DNA from: an uncultured Sulfurovum sp.
GTDB lineage: Bacteria > Campylobacterota > Campylobacteria > Campylobacterales > Sulfurovaceae
Direction of reading: 5' to 3'
DNA length: 15,351 nucleotides
Assembly: GCA_902727905.1 (NCBI GenBank)
Contig: CACVAR010000286.1
Location: 1 to 15,351, forward strand
In this document: in pieces, positions 7,167-14,389 of the stretch
How the letters are laid out: each line of letters opens with the position of its first letter
Position numbering within the stretch: position 1 is the stretch's first letter
The notes under the pieces: generated by a model
What the model saw: the letters and a program-made list of their open reading frames with translations, nothing else
What the model was told of the DNA's origin: nothing
Databases searched by the model: none
Made by a program: the position numbers and the translations under genes

Positions 7167-8465
7167 TCCTTTTATGGCTTCATAAGCTGTATCTATCATC
7201 TTATCTATCTCATCTTCAGTAATAATATATGGAGGCATAAAATATACTATATGCCCCAATGGACGTAATAATACTCCGTTATCTAAACCATATTGATAAA
7301 CTTTTAAACCAATACGCTCTTGTGCTGTATAGCCTTTAAGTTCTACGGCAGCAATCATACCAGTTTGACGTACTTCTTTCACATTAGGAAGCTCTTTAAA
7401 CTTTTGCAGTTTCTCTAAAATATAAGTAGATTTTTTCTTATTATCCCCTATTACATCAGAAGCTTCAAAAAGTTCAATAGTTGCCAATGCTGCAGCACAA
7501 GCTAATGGATTACCAGTATAGGAATGTGAATGTAAAAATGCTTTATACTCATTATAGTCACAATAAAAAGCATTATAAACATCTACCGTTGTCATTGTAA
7601 TGGCTAAGGGCAAGTAACCCCCTGTCAATCCTTTAGAAACAGTCATAAAGTCTGGAGTCACCCCTGCTTGTTCACAAGCAAACATTGTACCTGTTCTTCC
7701 AAATCCTGTCATAATCTCATCGGCGATTAAATGTACACCATACTTAGAACAAATCTCTTTAGCCAGTGTTATGTAAAGAGGATGATACATATGCATATAC
7801 CCTGCTCCCTGTACAAGAGGTTCAATAATTAGTGCAGAAATTTCAGCACCACGCTCTTCTAAAATTTTTTCTAATTCAAGCGCTGCACTTTGGGCAGCTT
7901 CTTCACTTTGATCCTCTGGGACAGGTGTTTGAATACATGAAATAAGTAAAGGGGCATAAGTTTCTTTGTAAAGCTCAACATCTCCAACACTCAACGCTCC
8001 TATTGTCTCACCATGATACGAATTTGACAAGGAAAGAAACAGTGGTCTGTTCTCACCTTTATTTCTATGATAATGAAAACTCATCTTCAATGCTACTTCT
8101 ACGGCACTTGAACCGTTATCTGCAAAAAAAACTTTATCTAATCCTTTAGGTGTTAAGTTGACAAGTTTTTCAGCTAAGTTGACAGCTGGTTTATGTGTAA
8201 ACCCTGCCAATAAAACATGCTCTAATGTGTCAAGTTGTTCCTTAACTCTGGTCGAAATATGCTCATTAACATGACCAAAAATATTAACCCACCAAGAACT
8301 TATAGCATCTATATATGACTTATCATCAAAATCATAAAGATAGATACCTTTACCTCTATTAATTGGTATAAGAGGTAAGGTCTCATGATCCTTCATTTGA
8401 GTACAGGGATGCCATATATTTTTTAAATCATCTGTTACAATTTGCGCATTATTATTTTTCATCAT
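7161..8465 (-). CDS. bioA: Adenosylmethionine-8-amino-7-oxononanoate aminotransferase BioA
   Basis: BioA is a PLP enzyme of biotin synthesis that transfers the amino group of S-adenosylmethionine to 8-amino-7-oxononanoate, giving 7,8-diaminononanoate. The 434 residues are a typical length. Diagnostic features are IWHPCTQM (17-24), SSWWVN (56-61), NGSSAVE (117-123), YHGETIGALSVGD (150-162), IADEIMTGFGRTG (247-259, PLP-binding Asp249), the Schiff-base Lys278 in SKGLTGGYLPL, and LLRPLG (399-404). These distinguish BioA from other class III aminotransferases. There are two adjacent Met codons: ATG at 8465 has AAGG only 3 bases upstream, while the ATG at 8462 has it 6 bases upstream and may be the true start. 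No other biotin gene is in the window. bioA divergent from the PpiD-like/ftsA/ftsZ genes is an order known from Helicobacter pylori. Confidence 0.95.
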   Translation of the reverse strand: MMKNNNAQIVTDDLKNIWHPCTQMKDHETLPLIPINRGKGIYLYDFDDKSYIDAISSWWVNIFGHVNEHISTRVKEQLDTLEHVLLAGFTHKPAVNLAEKLVNLTPKGLDKVFFADNGSSAVEVALKMSFHYHRNKGENRPLFLSLSNSYHGETIGALSVGDVELYKETYAPLLISCIQTPVPEDQSEEAAQSAALELEKILEERGAEISALIIEPLVQGAGYMHMYHPLYITLAKEICSKYGVHLIADEIMTGFGRTGTMFACEQAGVTPDFMTVSKGLTGGYLPLAITMTTVDVYNAFYCDYNEYKAFLHSHSYTGNPLACAAALATIELFEASDVIGDNKKKSTYILEKLQKFKELPNVKEVRQTGMIAAVELKGYTAQERIGLKVYQYGLDNGVLLRPLGHIVYFMPPYIITEDEIDKMIDTAYEAIKGL

Positions 8466-8516
8466 TTACCTTAAAGTTTTTAAAGGGAATATACACTCTC
8501 TATAGTAATTATTTCA

Positions 8517-8545
8517 TTAATAATTAAACACAAGTAGACTAAAAT
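8517..8545 (+). promoter_or_regulatory. Predicted promoter for the PpiD-like gene and ftsAZ
   Basis: TTAATA at 8517-8522 and TAAAAT at 8540-8545 are 17 bases apart, matching 4 of 6 and 5 of 6 consensus positions. The predicted start near 8552 leaves a leader of about 24 bases that contains the AAGG ribosome site. It lies in the 110-base divergent region shared with bioA. On the - strand TATAGA and TATATT elements are possible -10 sites for bioA, but none has a convincing -35. Confidence 0.35.
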
Positions 8546-8575
8546 GGTGCAAATTTTAAACTAAGGCAATAAAAT

Positions 8576-10027
8576 ATGATAAGTTGGATGCAAAACAACA
8601 ACAAATTTACAGTTATCGTTATGTGGATAGCTGCACTTTCATTTATACTCGCAGGTGCTGTTGGTGGTGCAGGTGGACTAAGATCTAACACAATAGGTAA
8701 AGTAGGTGAAATAGAATTAACAAAAGATAAGTTTCAGATGGAATACTCAAACCTTTTTAATAGATACAACCAAATGATGCAAGGTAAGTTTGATGATGCA
8801 CAAGCTAAACAAATGGGCTTACAAGATCAAGTTATTAATAACATGGCTGCACAAGCTAAAATTCTTAACCTAGCAAAAGAATTTGGTATTATTGTAACAG
8901 AAAAAGAAACTGGTGAAAGACTGGCTTCTTACCCAGCTTTTCAAAATGAAGGAAACTTTGACCGTAAGGCATATGATGCCTATATTCTAAACTCTGGTCT
9001 AAGCAATGAAACTTTCGAAAATAATTTAAGAGACCAATTAACTATAGAAAAAACATTTAAACTATTAAATGCAAATGGGCTTGAAAATGAATATAATGCC
9101 TTCCAAATAGCATTTGAAGTTGCTGACAAACTAAAGTATACTATTCTTACCAATCAAGATGTAAACATAACAACGACAGAAGAGAAACTAAAAGAGTTTT
9201 GGGAACCAAGAAAAGAGCAATTTAAAACAGCTAAACAATATACTTTAGATATTCAATGGACTGAAACTAAAAATACTGAAGTAAGTGAAGCAGATATTAA
9301 AGCACACTATGATGAAAATAGATTTAACTATACTGATAAAGATGGAAAAATTTCAGACTTTAAAGATGTTAAAGAGTGGGTAAAAGAAGCAACTCAAATT
9401 GCTAAAAGCAAAAAATCTGCCTTAAAGCGCTACTTACAATTTAAAAAAGGTGAGTTAAAGGCAGATGAAACTTTAACGTTAGATATTAATGATCCAAAAC
9501 TATCAAAAGAGTTATGGTCAGCCATTGAAACACAAAAGGTTGATGCCCTTTTAAAACCAAAAGTTGTAGAGAACCAATATGCTTCAGTAAGAATTGTTAA
9601 CATTGTTAACCCAGTTGTGAAAGATTTTCTTCAAGTTAAAGAGCAAATTACACCTCTATATAAAGAACAAGCTAATAAGGAAGCGCTATCTAAGTTGGCT
9701 GAAGAAAAGTTGACAAATATTGACAAATTAGACCTAAATGTGTCAAGTTTTATCACAATAGATAACACTGAAACACAAAAACTGGGTATTAATGAACAGG
9801 AAACAGCAAACTTTACCTCCAAACTCTTTACTTCTGAGGAAGAAAAAGGTATCATTCCTATAGGTAGTAAAGTAATAGTTTACAAAATCATAGAGCAAAA
9901 ATTAATTCCTCTTGAAAGTAATGAGACAAAAGTGATGCATCAAAATGCTGACACGGTTAAGAATCAAGGCTTCCAAGCAAACTTAATGAAGGCGCTAGAT
10001 AAAAAATATCCTACTAAACTTTACTAG
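8576..10027 (+). CDS. Membrane-anchored PpiD/SurA-type periplasmic chaperone
   Basis: The 483-residue protein starts MISWMQNNNKFTVIVMWIAA. It has one N-terminal membrane anchor (about 12-31) and is otherwise periplasmic, the topology of PpiD. Residues about 36-165 match the SurA/PpiD N-terminal chaperone region: IGKVGEIELTKDKFQMEYSN, then helices with a Q-D-Q-V-I-N-N-M core at 83-90 and FQNEGNFDRKAYDAYI at 122-137. The middle (about 225-345) is where a parvulin prolyl isomerase domain would be, but the usual GGDLGW-type core is absent; only a weak trace remains near VENQYASVRIVNI (331-343). A chaperone role without isomerase activity is therefore inferred. AAGG at 8563-8566 lies 9 bases before the ATG. 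The homologous position, just before ftsA, is held by a PpiD-like gene in Campylobacter jejuni and Helicobacter pylori. Confidence 0.82.
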   Translation: MISWMQNNNKFTVIVMWIAALSFILAGAVGGAGGLRSNTIGKVGEIELTKDKFQMEYSNLFNRYNQMMQGKFDDAQAKQMGLQDQVINNMAAQAKILNLAKEFGIIVTEKETGERLASYPAFQNEGNFDRKAYDAYILNSGLSNETFENNLRDQLTIEKTFKLLNANGLENEYNAFQIAFEVADKLKYTILTNQDVNITTTEEKLKEFWEPRKEQFKTAKQYTLDIQWTETKNTEVSEADIKAHYDENRFNYTDKDGKISDFKDVKEWVKEATQIAKSKKSALKRYLQFKKGELKADETLTLDINDPKLSKELWSAIETQKVDALLKPKVVENQYASVRIVNIVNPVVKDFLQVKEQITPLYKEQANKEALSKLAEEKLTNIDKLDLNVSSFITIDNTETQKLGINEQETANFTSKLFTSEEEKGIIPIGSKVIVYKIIEQKLIPLESNETKVMHQNADTVKNQGFQANLMKALDKKYPTKLY

Positions 10028-10052
10028 TCAAGTAAATCTAATTTCACTTGAC
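10027..10052 (+). other. Inverted repeat between the PpiD-like gene and ftsA
   Basis: GTCAAGT (10027-10033) pairs perfectly with ACTTGAC (10046-10052). AAAT (10034-10037) pairs with ATTT (10041-10044) inside it, leaving a 3-base loop CTA and one bulged C at 10045. The repeat begins on the last base of the stop codon of the upstream gene. No T-run follows, so it is not a standard terminator; an mRNA processing, stability or attenuation element, or a protein-binding site, is possible. Confidence 0.4.
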
Positions 10053-10086
10053 ACAAAAGATTGATAGACCTATTAAGGATTAAAGC

Positions 10087-11472
10087 GTGAACAACCCAAT
10101 TTTAGCTATAGACATCGGATCAACTAAAATATGTGCAATAATTGGTGAGATTAAAGATGGTCAAATGGAAATTGCTGGTCATGGAATTAGTAAATCCCAA
10201 GGAATCAAAAAGGGTGCTATTTCAAATATTGAATTAGCCTCTACATCAATCAAAACTGCTGTTGATGATGCAAAGCGTATGGCTGGCATCAATCCTACTT
10301 CAGCAACCATTTCAATATCTGGAGCTTATGTCAAAACACTTAAGTCATCAGGTGTTGTTAATATTCCAAATGAAGATATTTCAATTAATGAAATAAATCG
10401 TGTAATGCAAACAGCTTTATATAATGCAAATATTCCAAATGAATTTGAAATATTGCATGTATTACCTTACAAGTTTAAAATTGATGAGCAAGACTTTATA
10501 GAAGATCCAAATGGTATGAATGCGAGTAGAATGGAAGTTGACACGCATATTATCATAACAGGTAAATCTAACCTCGGAAACTTAAAGAAAGCAGTTCATG
10601 CAGCTGGTATTGAAATTTCAAAAGTTGTTCTTTCTGGTTATGCTTCTTCACTAACCGTTGTTTCTAAAAATGATAAAGAACGAGGAGTAGCAGTAATTGA
10701 CCTTGGTGGGCAAACGTCTAACTTGGTTGTACATGTGGGTAATGCTATCCAATACAATGATTTCTTATCAGTAGGTTCAAACCACATTACAAATGACCTA
10801 TCTATAGCACTACATACACCTTTAGATGTGGCCGAAGAACTGAAAATAAGTAAAGCCACACTTCTTCAAACAGAAGGTGGAGAAGTTAGGCTTTCTATCA
10901 TAGGTGACGACACGAACTTAAACCTTGTCTCATTAGACATAGTTCAAAATATCGTTTATAGTCGTATGGAAGAGACACTGGTTATCCTAGCTAATCTACT
11001 TGAGAAAAGTGGTCTGAAAGATCAAATGGGTGCTGGTATTATATTAACTGGTGGAATGACACTTATTGAAGGTACAAGAGAACTCGCTCAAGCACTCATA
11101 CCAAACACACCTATTAGAATTGGTAAACCAACAAATATTACTAACATATCTGAAGACTTAAATTCTCCAGAATATTCAACAGTCATAGGGCTATTACAAT
11201 ATGAATCTGGTAAGCATACTGAATATGAATTAGATGGAAGTAAAACAATGCTTCACTCTAAAGAGTATAAACCGAAAAATTCTTTACAAGATATTGCAAG
11301 TCTAGAAAATATGACACAAACAGAGAAACCAAAAATTTCTGTTTCAACCCCTTCATATAAAAATGAAAAAGAAAGTAGTGTTGACTTATTTAGAGACTTA
11401 AGTCAAGAACCAAAAAAGAACCAGAACAATCCAATAGATAATTTCATGGACTGGGCAAAAAAAATCTTTTAA
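10087..11472 (+). CDS. ftsA: Cell division protein FtsA
   Basis: FtsA is the actin-like protein that ties FtsZ filaments to the inner membrane and recruits later division proteins. It has 461 residues. Actin-fold motifs are phosphate-1 AIDIGSTKI (7-15), phosphate-2 VIDLGGQTSNLVV (203-215) and adenosine GAGIILTGGMTLIEG (315-329). The FtsA-specific 1C subdomain lies at about 85-165. A polar linker (about 375-445) ends in the amphipathic membrane-targeting helix NNPIDNFMDWAKKIF (447-461). The start is GTG at 10087, supported by AAGGA at 10075-10079 seven bases upstream and by the MNNPILAIDIGS beginning. ftsZ follows after 13 bases, so the two are cotranscribed. The gap to the previous gene is 59 bases and holds an inverted repeat. 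Confidence 0.96.
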   Translation: MNNPILAIDIGSTKICAIIGEIKDGQMEIAGHGISKSQGIKKGAISNIELASTSIKTAVDDAKRMAGINPTSATISISGAYVKTLKSSGVVNIPNEDISINEINRVMQTALYNANIPNEFEILHVLPYKFKIDEQDFIEDPNGMNASRMEVDTHIIITGKSNLGNLKKAVHAAGIEISKVVLSGYASSLTVVSKNDKERGVAVIDLGGQTSNLVVHVGNAIQYNDFLSVGSNHITNDLSIALHTPLDVAEELKISKATLLQTEGGEVRLSIIGDDTNLNLVSLDIVQNIVYSRMEETLVILANLLEKSGLKDQMGAGIILTGGMTLIEGTRELAQALIPNTPIRIGKPTNITNISEDLNSPEYSTVIGLLQYESGKHTEYELDGSKTMLHSKEYKPKNSLQDIASLENMTQTEKPKISVSTPSYKNEKESSVDLFRDLSQEPKKNQNNPIDNFMDWAKKIF

Positions 11473-11474
11473 CG

Positions 11475-11480
11475 AGGAGG
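11475..11480 (+). promoter_or_regulatory. Strong Shine-Dalgarno site of ftsZ
   Basis: AGGAGG is a full consensus ribosome-binding site 5 bases before the ftsZ ATG and fixes that start. The other genes here have shorter sites such as AAGGA or AAGG, and ftsA starts with GTG. This predicts higher translation of FtsZ than FtsA from one mRNA, as needed for the known excess of FtsZ. Confidence 0.85.
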
Positions 11481-11485
11481 ATAAG

Positions 11486-12649
11486 ATGGAAGAGTTTAAT
11501 ATAACAGAATCAACTGCTGGCGTACACGGAGCAAAGATTAAAGCAATCGGTGTTGGTGGTGGTGGTGGAAACATGATTAACCACATGATTAGAGAAGGTA
11601 TTGAAGGTATTGATCTTATTGTAGCCAATACAGATGCTCAAGCACTTGCAGCCTCTATAGCTCCATATAAAATGCAACTTGGTATTAACTCAACTAAGGG
11701 TCTTGGTGCTGGTATGAAACCAGAAATTGGTGCTGAAGCTGCTCATGAGAGTTTTGACAGCCTTAAAACCATGTTAGAAGGTGCTGACTTAGTATTTATT
11801 TCTGCTGGTCTTGGTGGTGGTACAGGAACAGGTGCTGCTCCTGTTATTGCACAAGCTGCTAAAGAAGTGAATGCATTAACAGTCTCTATTGTCACAAGTC
11901 CTTTTAAATTTGAAGGTAGAAAAAGACAGAAACTTGCAAAAGCTGGTTTAGAAGAGCTTAAAAAAGAATCTGATTCTATTATTGTTGTTCCAAATGAGAG
12001 ACTACTTTCAATTGTTGAAAAAAACCTTGGTATGCGAGATAGCTTTAGAATGGTTGACAATGTTCTCTCTCAAGCTGTTGGTGGAATCTCTAACGTAATT
12101 CTTTCTCATGGAGCAAATGACATTAACCTTGACTTTGCTGATGTTAAAACAGTCATGAGTCATAGAGGGTTAGCACTTATGGGTGTTGGTGAAAGTACTG
12201 GTAATTCTGCAGCTTATGATGCAGCGAAAACTGCTATTGAGTCTCCTCTACTTGATAACTTATCAATTGATGGGGCTATGGGAATATTGGTTCATTTCCA
12301 TATTCACCCAGATTACCCATTAGCTGAAATTTCTGAAGCCATGGATATCGTAGAAGAAAATGCTGATGAAGATGCAAATATTATCTTTGGTACAACAACT
12401 TCAGAAGACATTCCTCTTGATGAAGTGAAATTAACCATCATTGCAACAGGTTTTGAAGACCCATCTGATTTTGAAATTTTAAATAAACCAGAAGAGACAA
12501 GTATTAACAATAATGTGGCGACACTTAGACAACCAGCACAAGGTTCATTGTTAAATAATATGAATTCTCAAAAAGTCGTTGGTGGATATAATAATTCCAA
12601 TGAAGACTACTTAGATACACCTACTTTCTTACGTAAACAAATGGACTAA
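11486..12649 (+). CDS. ftsZ: Cell division protein FtsZ
   Basis: FtsZ is the tubulin-like GTPase that forms the division ring. The 387 residues are a normal length. Motifs are GVGGGGGNMINHM (22-34, T1), NTDAQAL (48-54), KGLGAGMKPEIG (71-82), the tubulin signature GLGGGTGTGAAPV (108-120), and the T7 synergy loop NLDFADVKTVM (214-224) with catalytic Asp216 and Asp219. A linker of about 45 residues leads to the C-terminal peptide DYLDTPTFLRKQ (374-385), which binds FtsA and other partners. Start is certain (AGGAGG 5 bases upstream). It follows ftsA closely and is followed after only 9 bases by a polysaccharide deacetylase gene. No defects are seen. Confidence 0.99.
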   Translation: MEEFNITESTAGVHGAKIKAIGVGGGGGNMINHMIREGIEGIDLIVANTDAQALAASIAPYKMQLGINSTKGLGAGMKPEIGAEAAHESFDSLKTMLEGADLVFISAGLGGGTGTGAAPVIAQAAKEVNALTVSIVTSPFKFEGRKRQKLAKAGLEELKKESDSIIVVPNERLLSIVEKNLGMRDSFRMVDNVLSQAVGGISNVILSHGANDINLDFADVKTVMSHRGLALMGVGESTGNSAAYDAAKTAIESPLLDNLSIDGAMGILVHFHIHPDYPLAEISEAMDIVEENADEDANIIFGTTTSEDIPLDEVKLTIIATGFEDPSDFEILNKPEETSINNNVATLRQPAQGSLLNNMNSQKVVGGYNNSNEDYLDTPTFLRKQMD

Positions 12650-12658
12650 AGATTAACA

Positions 12659-13621
12659 ATGACAAGAGTACTCTTCCTCCTCCTCATACTTTTGTCTCCC
12701 TATCTGCTTATGGCAGATGGACATATTTTTGTCTACCATCGTTTCGATGACAACCGTTATCCTTCAACAAATATTTCTACTAAAGAACTTCGCAAAGAAT
12801 TTCGTTATCTGAAGAAAAATGGCTATAAAGTTGTCCCACTTATAGACATCATTACTAAAGTTAATGCCAATGAAGAAGTTCCAAAAAACTGGGTAGCTTT
12901 TACCATAGACGATGGGTTTAAAAGTTTCTATACGCATGGACTCTCTGTATTTAAAGAGTTCAACTACCCTTTTACCCTATTTATTGCTGTTAAATATACT
13001 GAAAAAAACTATAAAGACTATGTCACATGGAAACAGTTAAAAACAATAGCCAAATATGGTGACATTGAATTCCATTCTTATGGGCATGGTCACTTTGGAC
13101 AAATGTCTAATGAAGCCATCATTAAAGACATGGACAAGGGTTTAGCCCTCATGAAAAAGCACCTTAACTATGAACCAAATCTTTTTGTGTACCCTTATGG
13201 GGAATATGATGATAGAGTAGCTGAAGTCATTAAACCTTATGGTTTTAAGGCAGTTTTTAACCAAAATATAGGCGCTGTACATGGTGTTTGCTCAGATGCC
13301 AATGATATTGATCGTTCAGCAGTTGTTGGGTCTAATGCACATGACTTTAAACTCTATCTTAAATTCCAAGAACTTTGTGGTGTATCTTTCCAGCAACCTT
13401 CTGTCTATCCAAAAAATAAAATTGTCAAAACAGTTGAAGTAACCTTAGAAGACAAAAGTATTAAATCAGCTGACATCTTTATCTCTAACAATGGCTGGAC
13501 AAAAGTTAAAGTTAACAATGGAAAAATCTTATGGAATGCCAATAAAAAAGTAAAACTAAATCGTATTAAAATCGGCGTAAAAGTTAAGAGTAAGATTAAG
13601 CTAATGGTTTTATCTAAATAG
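12659..13621 (+). CDS. Secreted polysaccharide deacetylase (NodB domain)
   Basis: The 320-residue protein begins with a signal peptide (hydrophobic 4-18, likely cut after Ala19 in LLMADG). A NodB-type domain (carbohydrate esterase family 4) follows. IFVYHRFDD is at 23-31. Motif 1 TIDDGF is at 82-87, with Asp84-Asp85 as catalytic base and metal ligand. Motif 2 HSYGH is at 139-143, with metal ligands His139 and His143. Motif 3 FVYPYGEYDD is at 176-185. The YPYG form of motif 3, lacking the Arg of peptidoglycan deacetylase PgdA, resembles the IcaB/PgaB-like branch. Residues 255-320 look like a small beta-rich C-terminal domain. It should remove acetyl groups from an N-acetylated polysaccharide in the periplasm; whether that is peptidoglycan or an exopolysaccharide is not clear. 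It lies 9 bases after ftsZ, has no strong Shine-Dalgarno site, and is probably read through from ftsZ. Confidence 0.88.
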   Translation: MTRVLFLLLILLSPYLLMADGHIFVYHRFDDNRYPSTNISTKELRKEFRYLKKNGYKVVPLIDIITKVNANEEVPKNWVAFTIDDGFKSFYTHGLSVFKEFNYPFTLFIAVKYTEKNYKDYVTWKQLKTIAKYGDIEFHSYGHGHFGQMSNEAIIKDMDKGLALMKKHLNYEPNLFVYPYGEYDDRVAEVIKPYGFKAVFNQNIGAVHGVCSDANDIDRSAVVGSNAHDFKLYLKFQELCGVSFQQPSVYPKNKIVKTVEVTLEDKSIKSADIFISNNGWTKVKVNNGKILWNANKKVKLNRIKIGVKVKSKIKLMVLSK

Positions 13622-13622
13622 T

Positions 13623-13628
13623 TATACT
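13623..13628 (+). promoter_or_regulatory. Possible -10 element before the haem lipoprotein gene
   Basis: TATACT at 13623-13628 starts right after the deacetylase stop codon, with a second candidate TATAAA at 13629-13634. A start near 13635-13640 would leave a leader of about 20 bases with the GGGAG ribosome site. No matching -35 is visible, so readthrough from the upstream genes is the alternative. Confidence 0.2.
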
Positions 13629-13657
13629 TATAAAAATTTATACCTCGGGAGACTACA

Positions 13658-14326
13658 ATGAAAACAAAACTTTTAGCCCTTACACTACTAACCCCTCTAC
13701 TTTATATAGGCTGTAATAGTTCTGGAACGCAACCAGTAACACCTACTGTAAAAACTAAAGAAGTTGAAGTAGTTAAGGAAGAAGTAAAAGTAGCTGCAAC
13801 AACTAAAGCCAATTCATTTACAGAAACTACTGTTAGTTATGCAAACAACAAGGGTACTGTTAAAGCGCAAGGTATGATGCACATAGAAAGCTTTATGGAA
13901 ACACTTCAACCTACACTTATGGGTCTTATAAAAAGTGATAATACTTACAAAACAGCAATGGGTGGTTGTACTTCAATGGCACAAGGTATGACAAATGACT
14001 ACAACGCCATTTCACCTGATACAAAAATTAGAAGAACTGCTCTAAAGTACAGAAATGAAAAAAATAAACCAGATGCTACAGATACGATTGTTATGGAACG
14101 TTTTTTAGCTTCTAAAAGTTTGAAAGAACCTCTTGTTGTCGAAATGCCAAACCACTATCGTGTTTATAAAGCTTTAGATATGAAACAACCTTGTCTGGCA
14201 TGTCATGGGACAAATATCTCAGAGGATTTAGGAAAAATGTTAGAAAAGAGCTATCCAAAAGATATGGCTACACACTTCAAACTTGGTGAATTCAGAGGGG
14301 CAATTGTAGCTGAAGTAAAGAAATAA
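13658..14326 (+). CDS. Probable lipoprotein with one c-type haem site, DUF3365-like
   Basis: The protein has 222 residues. Residues 1-18 are a hydrophobic export signal, followed by Cys19 in LLYIGCNSSG; this resembles a lipobox, although Tyr at -3 is atypical. A low-complexity Val/Lys/Glu/Thr linker spans about 22-50. The C-terminal part fits the DUF3365 (Tll0287-like) haem-binding domain: GGCTSMAQGMT near 102-112, RRTALKYRNEKNKPD near 125-139, and the haem motif CLACH at 179-183 followed by GT. It should be exported and bind covalent haem c, serving as a redox or gas sensor or electron carrier; which of these is unknown. No kinase or cyclase domain is fused to it. GGGAG at 13647-13651, six bases before the ATG, supports the start. 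Its neighbours give no clear functional clue. Confidence 0.8.
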   Translation: MKTKLLALTLLTPLLYIGCNSSGTQPVTPTVKTKEVEVVKEEVKVAATTKANSFTETTVSYANNKGTVKAQGMMHIESFMETLQPTLMGLIKSDNTYKTAMGGCTSMAQGMTNDYNAISPDTKIRRTALKYRNEKNKPDATDTIVMERFLASKSLKEPLVVEMPNHYRVYKALDMKQPCLACHGTNISEDLGKMLEKSYPKDMATHFKLGEFRGAIVAEVKK

Positions 14327-14351
14327 AGATTATAATACTTCAAAAAACATC

Positions 14352-14372
14352 GGGTATGTTTTAGACATACCC
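14352..14372. terminator. Hairpin between the haem lipoprotein and ubiD genes, possible terminator
   Basis: GGGTATGT (14352-14359) and ACATACCC (14365-14372) form a perfect 8-bp stem with loop TTTAG. On the + strand only TTCATA follows, a poor T-run. On the - strand six T residues follow after a few bases (the A-run at 14343-14348). It lies where a terminator is expected for the lipoprotein gene, but termination strength on the + strand is doubtful. Confidence 0.45.
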
Positions 14373-14389
14373 TTCATAGGAAGTAACCA

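Noticed and set aside
8155..8184. Direct repeat AAGTTGACA at 8155 and 8176
   Set aside because: Both copies lie inside bioA coding sequence and reflect similar codons; there are only two copies and no further repeat structure.
10048..10076. TTGACA at 10048-10053 as a promoter for ftsA
   Set aside because: The only -10-like sequence at 17 bases spacing overlaps the ribosome-binding site of ftsA, so the transcript would lack it.
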